This document shows positions 9,236 through 16,628 of a stretch of DNA of 17,242 nt, piece by piece. Position numbers and translations under genes: made by a program. The notes under the pieces are model-generated. The model did not search any database and had not been told where the DNA came from. It saw only the letters and a list, made by a program, of their open reading frames with translations. Each line of letters begins with the position of its first letter. Within the stretch, counting starts at the first letter, position 1. Source of the DNA: Chromera velia (taxonomy: Eukaryota > Sar > Chromeraceae); the NCBI GenBank assembly GCA_018398765.1, contig JAHBMJ010002640.1, positions 1 to 17,242 of the forward strand, in the 5' to 3' direction.

Positions 9236-10970
9236 AGTGAGTGTGGGCTTTCAGAATAGACAGACATGCAAAGGAGGGACAGAACTTTGAGAACACGACA
9301 GCAGAAAGAATCACTGCTTCTGACAGATTCGCTTACAAAGTAGTGGAAGCAGTTTTTCTCCTTACATTTTCTTTTCTGTCAATTGCCTTTCTAGAAGCCG
9401 GGTTAATTGCGTTTTTTGATGAACGAGGAGAACTTCCTCAATAAACATTGTGTTGTCTGAGCAGCAGTGACAATGCAAGTTTTCGCATGCAAGCTGCCTC
9501 CCTCTATTTCTTGCGTCCTCTAGCATAGACAGCGCTTTCACCCTCTATTCTCCTTTTTTGCAGTCCTCCGGAGTGCGGGGACTGTGGTCGTCTCAGAGGG
9601 CAGATCTGCAAACGCACAGGAGCACGCTCTCCAGGAAGAGAACGGCGAGCTCTGCGTATCCTACGGTACGCTTGCGGGGCGAGAGAGCAGAGAGGAGAGA
9701 CAAGACCATCTGAGAAGGTCAGATGGAAAGAAGATTTTCGTCGATGTCTCTTCGTACTTGCCCGTTCTCTCTTTTGTACTTCGTGTTGCCTCTGTCCCTG
9801 TTGAATTTTCTTTTCCTCCAAGCTGATCGTCACACGCTGAACAACAAACCCGTCGGACCTCCAGGGCGTTCTGAAAAGTTCTCAGCACCTTTTTATGCAT
9901 GCACGTATTGATCACATCGCTGCAGGGTGTACGGTTTTGAGTGCACTTGTGACGCGTGTGAGGGGGGCGCACTTGCACAGAAGCTCGCATCGATGGCAGG
10001 CTCTCTGAGGGCAAATGGGAGGATGGACGTCCCTCTTGAGGTTTGCGTTCAAAAGAGAACAGAGGGGTGGGCTCGTGGGCTTTTTTCTGAGCTTGTTGGA
10101 TTGCTTCGACCGTGTGGTGAGTGTTTTGACGCACGCAGTGCCGTGGTAGGTTTTCAGGGAGGCGGGTCGGAGAACTGTGGTGGGGACAGTGAGGCAGCCA
10201 GTCAGTCCAGAAGGGGGGTGCTGGGATGTCTCCCTTCTCGTCCTCCAAGAAGTTTGGATGGGTGGCTGGAAGTGGCCAGGGATCTGTGTGGTGAAGGAGA
10301 CGGGTCCGTGATTGATCGGGCAGAAAGGGTGCTGCGCGTGCTTTCTGGGGCTGGCTCTGAGATTGAGACGTCCTCTGTGGTTTCGTGTCTAGCAGGGTGG
10401 GGTCACTCTGTGTGGGTGGGGGTGGGCAGGTGTCTTTCCTGTGGCAGTCAGGAGGCAAAAAGGTGGAAGGAGTTTGGGAGCCTTAGGGAGACTGAAGGGC
10501 TTGGGCGTGGGAGGGGCACGAGGAGGACGTGTGAAACGGGAAGGGACAAAGAAGGGGAAAGGGAAGAACGCGAGGGGGAAAGCGTCCGTGAGATAGGAAT
10601 GACAACAGTGGAAGCTGTGAGAAGGGCGGTGGGAGAGAGCGGGCTGTTGCACTTCTCTGCTTCGGGGGCCCTTCGGGAAGCTGCAGAGGTCAGACGTTCG
10701 GCTTCTCTCTCTCCCTGCATTTGTCGTGCAGACATATACACGAATTCTTGTATCTATATATTCCCCTCTGAATCTGTATCTGTATGCACACGTATCTTAT
10801 CTGCATCAGCATCTGTATACCCCCCCCTTTCCTTTCTCACCCTGTCCGCCAATTGGTCCCCCGTTCTCTCTTCCTCTGTTTCTTTCGTTTTCTCTCTCTG
10901 TCTTCTTCGGCTGTCGTTCTTACTTCTGTTTTTGTAAAGAAAAAAAAACATGAAGATAAACAGTCGTTTG

Positions 10971-11002
<32 letters not shown>

Positions 11003-11063
11003 GAAGTGAAGGAAAGACGATATAGTCTGTGTGCCTGTGTGTCTATGAGTCAGTCTGTCTGTG

Positions 11064-11098
<35 letters not shown>

Positions 11099-13012
11099 GT
11101 GTCTGTCTGTCTGTCTGTCTGTTTCTTCTCTTTCTTGTCTTGAGTGGAAGCAGCAGAGGATTAGCGTGTGAAACCAGTGATCACGTGAAAATCTGTCGGG
11201 AGGTGGAGAGGCAAGGGGCGCTTAATTCTCACCTTTCGGGCCCCCTGCCCACTTTGTCTGAGTTGTCGTGATGTTCTTTTGTCTTTGTTGTTTTCTTTCT
11301 TTTTGTCTATTGTGTTCATGAAGAAAAGGAGGGAGAAGAAGAAGAAACATATAGTCTGTCTGTCTGTCTTTCTGTCTGTCGTGTCAATCAGGGCATCTCA
11401 GGTCAAGTCATGCACACGTACTCTTGTATATGTATATATATATACTCCTCTCTGTATCTGTATCTATGTATCTTATCTGTCTGTGTCTGTCGTGTCAATC
11501 AGGGCATCTCAGGTCGGGTCTTTGCTTCTTCTTTCTGTTCTTCTCACTCGCTTACTCTCTTCCGCTTGCCCTACCCATGCACCCTCCAGGGAGACGGCCG
11601 TGCATTTTCTTTCATACAGAATTCTTTTTCTGTATGAAAGAATTCTTTTTCTGTATGAAAGAATTCTGTATGAAAGAAAATCCATGCACCCTCCAGGGAG
11701 ACGGCCGTTTGATTACCATGCTTGCAGATCAACGCAGCTCCAGAGAGATTCTCCGTATTGACACGGCTCTCTGGGCCGTCTCTTTTTAAATGTTCGAATA
11801 GCGTCATTTTGTTGTTGTGATTTTATTTTTCTGCAGAGCTGCCGAGACAGCACAGAGGAGAGCGTGCGGATTGCGGGTGCAGCTGCGGGTCTCACATCTG
11901 CAGCCCTGCTTGCTCTTCATTTCCCACTCGGTTGGTCATTTGGTTGGTTAAGAAAAATGGTTATGTGAACAAAGATTTCCTTTCGTTGATGCCACGAAGA
12001 AGGGATGCGCTCAGTTTGCTTTGAAAATGTGCCAGGCAGTCTACGCAGATAGACACCTTTCTCGGATCTATAAGGCACTACATGGGCGCCCACACCTGCA
12101 CTCAGGTCAAGTGTTTGGCTGCTCCTTTCTCACCCTGGGTCGGTTCGCGTGCATACGTGCAGGGGGAAGAAGTCCGGAGGCTGCAGGGGCGTTTGCGCGG
12201 TCTCTGTGCGACGTTTTGAATGTGAAGGGAGAAGACAGGGTAAAGGTAAAGGGAGCCATGGAAGGACGTGCTGGAGAAGGGGAGCGAGAAGCAAGTTGGA
12301 AAGTTGCTGAGACGGCTGCAGAGAGAGACAGGAGGGGCGAAGAAATTGGGAGTCAGAGGGTCGTTCAGTCCTCGAATGGGGAGAAAGTGGAGGGTGAATC
12401 GACGCACGCGTCCTTGCGTGCGTCAATTGGGAGTCAGAGGGTCGTTCAGTCCTCGAATGGGGGGAAAGTGGAGGGGAAAGAGTCTGAGATCTGCGACCGC
12501 CGTGCAGTGTGTCTGGAGGTCGGTCAGCATCTCTGCGCTTTTTGTTCAATCTTCTCGATCTGGACTTTTTTCTTCTCCATCAAGTATCCCTTTTTCAACT
12601 TCCCAGTTGCGTTCATTCTCTTTTAATATCGACACGTGTCTTTTTCTCCGTTTAGCTTTTCCCTCTTGTTCTTTTCGCAACGCTTGCTTCACGTCGTCTG
12701 GAAGAGAGAGGAAAGGATAACAGGAGGATTTTGCTTGACTTTCCTGTCAATAGAAAATGGTCTGGTCTGAAATTTCAATTGAGCATTATGTTTTCCTTCG
12801 CATGAGAAGATCAGGATTTCATCTCACGTGCTTTGTCTGGTTCATCATGACCCGCAGCGTGTGCGTGCTTTTCTGTCCTGGCCGAATGCTTCTTCAGGCG
12901 CTATCCTGGTCTCCTCGACTCTTTCTTGCAGAGTGTGAGGGAGTGCGAGCAGAGACTCCGACATTGTCTGGGCCCAGTCCATCCTTGCGTCTTAGAGGTT
13001 GCAGGAGTCTAG
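6833..13012 (+). CDS. SMYD4-like protein methyltransferase (TPR, split SET, MYND), eight exons
   Basis: Exons are 6833-6874, 6960-7354, 7575-9034, 9564-9717, 9926-10688, 11837-11930, 12040-12518 and 12932-13012 (TAG). Phases agree at all seven junctions, giving 1155 residues. Domains in order: TPR helices at about 86-195 (KEEGNRF, ..AFFRRAQALEAV); the N-terminal part of SET at about 263-293 (GRHVML...LVLRERPAAV); a MYND zinc finger with Cys332, 335, 436, 439, 445, 449, His455 and Cys461; NAFGI near 565; the SET signature NHSCSPN at 615-621; the CVSYG strand at the end of SET in exon 4; a post-SET ECTCDAC at the start of exon 5; and helical C-terminal segments, ending LGPVHPCVLEVAGV. This order matches SMYD4-type lysine methyltransferases, which transfer methyl from S-adenosylmethionine to lysine. 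It is longer than usual because of Ser/Gly/Arg-rich expansions in exons 3, 5 and 7. The first exon is the least certain; ATG 6933 is an alternative start. Confidence 0.85.
8163..8435 (+). other. Exitron-like segment inside the MYND finger
   Basis: This 273-nt stretch of exon 3 starts GTCGGG and ends CTCTCAG, is an exact multiple of three, and has no in-frame stop. Its removal joins CT to C in phase. That brings the first MYND pair CAGC to C-x2-C-x9-C-x2-C spacing with the second pair CLGC, which is the family norm. Left in, it adds 91 low-complexity residues within the finger, between the second and third zinc ligands. It may be an ordinary intron, an optionally retained one, or a tolerated disordered insertion. 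Confidence 0.5.
9035..9069 (+). repeat. (GTCA)n microsatellite at the 5' splice site of intron 3
   Basis: Eight and three-quarter units of GTCA begin exactly at the first intron base, as judged from frame and protein continuity (GDLIS joined to V-LRSAGTVVVSEG in the SET domain). Every unit offers another GTCAGT donor look-alike. Each step of 4 nt changes the reading frame. Confidence 0.85.
9193..9236 (+). repeat. ATATAGTCTGT plus (GTCT)n module in intron 3
   Basis: A purine-rich run (about 9146-9195) is followed by AAAGACGATATAGTCTGT at 9193-9210 and then a GTCT/CTGT tetranucleotide array to about 9234. The same 18 bp recur at 11013-11030 in intron 5. A shorter version (ATATAGTCTGTCTG) lies at about 11349-11362, again after a purine-rich run. 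The remainder of intron 3 to 9563 shows nothing else notable. Confidence 0.75.
10738..10822 (+). repeat. Dispersed ~85-bp repeat in intron 5, first copy
   Basis: This segment (CACGAATTCTTGTATC... CTGTATCTGTATG... GTATCTTATCTG) is repeated in diverged form at about 11411-11480. The second copy is bracketed by 30-bp direct repeats, while this one is not visibly flanked. Non-coding. Confidence 0.6.
10971..11122 (+). repeat. (GTCT)n arrays with ATATAGTCTGT core, intron 5
   Basis: An array at 10971-11003 is followed by AAAGACGATATAGTCTGT (11013-11030), and a second, longer and slightly interrupted CTGT array runs at about 11053-11122. Frames through the array give repeated CLSV residues and are not genes. 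Confidence 0.85.
11375..11515 (+). repeat. Palindrome-bearing insert between exact 30-bp direct repeats
   Basis: An identical 30-bp sequence, starting TCTGTCGTGTCAATCAGGGC, occurs at 11375-11404 and 11486-11515. The 81-bp insert between them carries the self-complementary run GTATATATATATAC and is a diverged copy of the 10738-10822 segment. A copied sequence thus sits between long direct repeats within intron 5. Confidence 0.8.
11575..11708. repeat. Fold-back element bracketed by 27-bp direct repeats, intron 5
   Basis: Identical 27-bp direct repeats (CCATGCACCCTCCAGGGAGA...) lie at 11575-11601 and 11682-11708. Between them, 11605-11624 and 11661-11680 are perfect 20-bp inverted arms. Internally a 21-bp unit (GAATTCTTTTTCTGTATGAA plus A) occurs at 11619-11639 and 11640-11660, with a shortened third copy at 11661-11675. 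This gives one forward arm and three reverse arms. The layout parallels 4596-4743 but the sequence is unrelated. It lies 128 bp before exon 6. Confidence 0.9.
12344..12475 (+). repeat. In-frame 51-bp direct repeat with hairpin, within exon 7
   Basis: The 51-bp repeat (12344-12394 and 12425-12475; one mismatch) is separated by 30 bp. These contain a perfect 9-bp hairpin, GACGCACGC (12401-12409) and GCGTGCGTC (12416-12424), with a 6-nt loop, abutting the second repeat. The offset is 81 bp, so the insertion adds 27 codons and duplicates a peptide starting IGSQRVVQSSNG without breaking the frame. Confidence 0.9.
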
Positions 13013-13164
13013 CTATCACTGCCTATCAGATCTCTTTAGATTCCTATATGTTCATAGGATTTCTATACTTTATGTAAATTACGGTCTGATTCTATAAAAT
13101 ATTTCTTTTGGATAATATGGATACTAGTTGATTGCTAATAATTGGTGTCTAATATCTAGACGCC

Positions 13165-13372
13165 GGCTAGAGAAAAAAAAAAAAATCTTCCTAGATCGTC
13201 TACTTTTTTTTTTTTTCTTTTTCAGTCAAACAACTGTTGTTCAACTGTTGCACAAGTGTTGTTTGTATGTTGCACAACTGTTGTTAAATATTGTTTAGGG
13301 TCAAAAAGTAAAAAAGAAAAAGAAAAAAAAAGATCTCCCGAGATCGTCTACTTTTTTTTTTTCTCTCTAACC
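13165..13372. repeat. Nested inverted-repeat element with oligo(A)/oligo(T) arms
   Basis: Outer ends are GGCTAGAGAAAAAA on the left and TTTTTTCTCTCTAACC on the right, a near-perfect inverted pair. Two related 45-50 bp modules (13171-13220 and 13321-13365) each run oligo(A), a small stem (ATCTTCCTAGAT / GATCTCCCGAGATC), GTCTAC, oligo(T). The centre has several CAACTGTTG-like palindromes. It resembles a MITE of about 208 bp, but no clear target duplication is visible. Confidence 0.6.
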
Positions 13373-13786
13373 AGCACCTAGTCTAAAATCCACTTTTAGC
13401 ACGTACTAGTAAGCATCTTTACATTTATTGGCTAAACAAAAAAAAACCTTTGGCTAACTAACCTAATGGCTACCAATGGCTAAGCCAATCATTTAACAAC
13501 TCTTTAATTTTAATTTAATTGATCGCTCTGCAAGAACTTAGGAATCTATAAGTAGGAATTAGTTAGCAAGAATTTAAACGTACAAGAATTTAAAGAGGAA
13601 TATAAATGATCAAATTTAAAGATACAGATCTATAATAACCAATATAAAAATTTTGGGAGGTCGATTCATATATATACTAATACATACATATTTACTAGCA
13701 TATTTACTTTAATTCAATGATCATGAATACATTTTTTTTTTCTCCTTCAACTCCCTAGTTCATGATACTGTTCATCACATTTTTCT
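13373..13786. other. AT-rich intergenic DNA between convergent genes
   Basis: No open frame or RNA gene is seen. On the minus strand a run of ten A (T10 on +, 13732-13741) lies about 45 nt past the stop codon of the decayed gene to the right. It might be the remnant of a poly(A) tail, but runs of this length are common in this AT-rich stretch. 13013-13164 is similar AT-rich DNA and probably holds the 3' end of the methyltransferase transcript. Confidence 0.4.
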
Positions 13787-16130
13787 TCAAAATTCTTCGA
13801 AGTTTGCCTTGTTATGATGAGAGAAAGCCTCACGAGCTTCAGCGATGTGCTCGTCTTTCAGCGGGCTCTCATAGTACTGAAGACTCGGCCGTAGACGAAT
13901 ATACAATAGCATAACATATCTACCGTAGAGTTTCTCAAAACCGTTGTTCTCCTCAACCAAGATAACGAGGGGGACATCCCCTGTGGCAGCCTGCTGCTCA
14001 CTCAGGGGCCTCTCTGACTTTGCCACCGACAACCACTTTTCGATGTCTTCATGTCGGTCCCCCTTTACGTAGCCCACCACACGAAGCTACGGCAGGAACA
14101 GCTTGCGCATTGTCGCGAGGTCGAAGGTGTCCATCAGCCTGGTGGCCAGCACAAAACCGAGACCAGGATCAAAGCGCTGCCACTCAGACAGACGGTCTAT
14201 GGACTCTTTGCAGAGCTTCCCGTACGAGAGAAGCGTTGCGAGATCGATCATGCCTGGCGTCATCACAAGCCTGCACAGCTCATCTTCCGAGATGGAGTGG
14301 TCAGAAAGTGTCTTGGCGCTGCGTTCATTCCTCTTTTAGTTCTTCTTCACAAACGCGTCGAGGGTCAGGACGACCAGGCGGTCGTACGGGAGCGCAGAGT
14401 TGACAAAAAGTGCCGGCTGCTTCCAGAGATGGCTACATTGCAACTCTCGTACCTCTACAGAGTCACACTCATCGATGTTCTGTGCTGACTCATCTAAAAA
14501 GTTTCGGCTTGTCAGCGCATTCCGGAGAAGGATGATGGTGTAGGAGGGAACGCCAAGATTTTTCGCTCTATTTCGCTCTCTTTTTCAAATAGTCCATCGA
14601 GAGCGTTACTCCCTTATTGTGTCGCAGCTCATCAAGATCTTGTTCTAATAGTGTTCGGATACTTCTTCTTTCCTTTTCAGAGAGAAAATGCTAATAGGAT
14701 CAGTTGAACCAGAGGGTGGAACGGATCGCAGCAGCAGTACCCTCCAGGAGGGTTGCCTTGGCGTCACAGTCCAGATTCTCCCTAAAAAAAAAACGATAGT
14801 CCCAGTGGACGTTCACTCGGTTCCATCGGAGGACCAATGCTACAGAGACCTGATTCGGTTTATGAATCAAGTCGAAGAAGGCGTCAACGCGGTCGCTCCA
14901 CTCTTTGGCAATGAGAGTGGGCAGAGGGGGACGAGGAGGAGGAGAGACGCGTTCTGCGTCCCTTATGCACTGCCGTTTGGCATCGCTTAGTGGGGGTGGC
15001 TTCTCAAACTCTGCAGGCCACATTTTGGGAGACAGGAACTCTTCGGAGGTCCACTGGCGCTCAGAGAGGGCCTGTTTCGCCTTCTCAACTTCCAGATCTC
15101 TAAAGATACCCAGCACTTTGACAAATGCCACAGGTTTGGTCCCCTGCTTCGGTATCTCTACCCGGCGCCTCCGACCACTCCTGAGGGTCCACTCCAAAGT
15201 ATCTGCCATCATTGTCCAGACACGAAAACTGGGTGTGTTAGGACCGAGACAGCATATGACACCTCAGCCAGTCAAAGATCCCGTAGATGTCGCGACGTGA
15301 AACCGCACCCACGACATTCAAACCATAGAAGAAAACGTCATGGAAGATCTGGGCGTCCGCCATGCCCAGATGTACGGTCGCCATGACAAAATGCACGTCG
15401 GGGTCATTCTCCTGCCACGCCTTCAACCTCTGAATGACTTTTTGGCTGTATGACCAACATCGGTTCACAGCGTACGCAGAGAACCGCGGGGTGGTGTAGA
15501 CAGTCCGCAAATGCTCGGCAGGAATGTGGACTGGGAGCTGAGGTATACCTCGAAGTCCGTCATCTGTAATGACCCTATCGCAGTCGAGGAAGACGAACTT
15601 GGCCGTCTCCCATAAGCGGACCAATTTTTCATCCAATAAGTGGGGCTGATCGCCCAGAACCCCTAACGATCTTTCAAAGGGTGGACAGCATACCTACACA
15701 CTGTCATGCTGTTTTATACAATCCCACTCGATACACAGGCCACCTCGACGTTGAGAGAGTTTGAAAGTGTCGATCTCTAACCCCCCTGGCATCTATCTAA
15801 ACCCAACAACTCAACAGGCAACGCTAAACCCTCCCGCTTTCGAAATTCAATCAGGTCGTCCAAATTTTGGATGGACAAAGGGTTGGGGAGCAGCTGTGGG
15901 TTCGGCTGGCGAAACCAATTAGAGTGGTGCACGATGTCAGTATGACGTCTAAGGACTCTGTCTACCTTATCTGGCCAACTGTTATGGAACTGCTTCCAGT
16001 CGTCGTTTCGAAGCACAGAGGCATAAAGGAACACTTCCGAGTAACTAAACAATTTTTGGTTCTTGAGCTCTTCTCTCAGCGCCTCGGAAACAGCAGAGAC
16101 GCCTGCTGAGATTCGCTCCTTTAACCCCCC
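13787..16130 (-). pseudogene. Decayed, apparently intronless gene of unknown family
   Basis: About 2.3 kb read as one long protein on the minus strand, broken repeatedly. The breaks are: a frame change at a run of six G (plus 15781-15786); TAG (15694-15696); a frame change between 15262 and 15229; TGA (14700-14702); TAG (14691-14693); a frameshift at a 10-bp tandem duplication (14561-14580); TAA (14336-14338); and TAG (14087-14089). The final stop is TGA at 13787. Between lesions the translation has ordinary, non-repetitive protein composition, for example KNLGVPSYTIILLRN and MIDLATLLSYGKLC. FVFLDCDRVITDDG followed later by HFVMAT resembles motifs I and II of HAD hydrolases, but a Walker B strand is also possible. 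I do not recognise the family, and saw no reverse transcriptase, integrase or transposase signature. The 5' limit is uncertain because the frame runs on into a GA microsatellite. Confidence 0.7.
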
Positions 16131-16262
16131 CCTTACGCATACACCCTCCTCCCTCTTCTCCCTCCCTTCAGTTTTATCTCCCCAACCCACTGAGCTGGTG
16201 GTGCTGTTACACACGTGGGCGGTCTGGTTCTTCACCTGGTTGGACGGAGCCCATGACTCTGC

Positions 16263-16314
16263 AGACAACAAATAAACAAACAAACAAACAAACGGATGAA
16301 TTAGAAAAAAAGAA

Positions 16315-16397
<83 letters not shown>

Positions 16398-16411
16398 GAG
16401 AGAGGGAGAGG
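16263..16411 (+). repeat. (AAAC)n and (GA)n microsatellites
   Basis: An AAAC/ACAA tetranucleotide run lies at about 16269-16294, and an almost pure GA array, with a few interruptions, at about 16317-16405. The latter produces false Ser-Leu-rich and Arg-Glu-rich frames on the two strands. Confidence 0.9.
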
Positions 16412-16421
16412 AAGCGCAGCG

Positions 16422-16628
16422 ATGGAAGAGAGTGGCTACTCTCAGACTGATATGGGACACCGGCCTCTCGCTCCGGGACACTGCATGTATGAAGTCGTAA
16501 GATTGTACCAGCTGGTGCAGGAATGGACGGGAAGAAGATACAAGAGAATTTTATCCAAAAAAAACCGGCCTATGTGGGCGGGCAGGCACACAGAGACAGA
16601 CGCACGGGTTCTTCATCAATTCTCCTAA
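16422..16628 (+). CDS. Doubtful 68-codon ORF or first exon
   Basis: An ATG in a favourable context (GCAGCGATGG) opens a 68-residue frame starting MEESGYSQTDMGHRPL and ending VLHQFS. Composition is not low-complexity, but no domain is recognised. There is a possible donor (GTAAGA) near 16497 and a strong GTAAGT at 16801, so it could be part of a spliced gene running rightwards. Nothing confirms it. Confidence 0.2.
   Translation: MEESGYSQTDMGHRPLAPGHCMYEVVRLYQLVQEWTGRRYKRILSKKNRPMWAGRHTETDARVLHQFS

Noticed and set aside
10971-11150. Cys/Val/Ser-rich open frames (repeated CLSV)
   Set aside because: They translate a CTGT tetranucleotide array inside intron 5.
15229-15262. A 34-nt intron (GTGTCA ... 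CTAAC ... CCCAG) explaining one break of the decayed gene
   Set aside because: It does restore the frame, but it is far shorter than the introns verified nearby, and comparable mini-introns do not explain the other breaks. A frameshift is simpler.
15637-15699. A 54-nt intron removing the TAG at 15694-15696
   Set aside because: It is phase-compatible, but the segment reads as plausible protein on both sides of the TAG, and other stops remain unexplained.
13787-16130. Stop-codon reassignment or programmed readthrough
   Set aside because: TAA, TAG and TGA all occur in frame together with frameshifts, while the two other genes use ordinary stops.
13787-16130. Retrotransposon or DNA transposon polyprotein
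   Set aside because: No YxDD, zinc-knuckle, DDE/DDD catalytic spacing or tyrosine recombinase motif could be found in the translation.
16200-16481. Ser/Leu-rich membrane-like N-terminus on the minus strand joined to the decayed gene
   Set aside because: It is the translation of the GA microsatellite and adjoining simple sequence, not a signal peptide or membrane segment.
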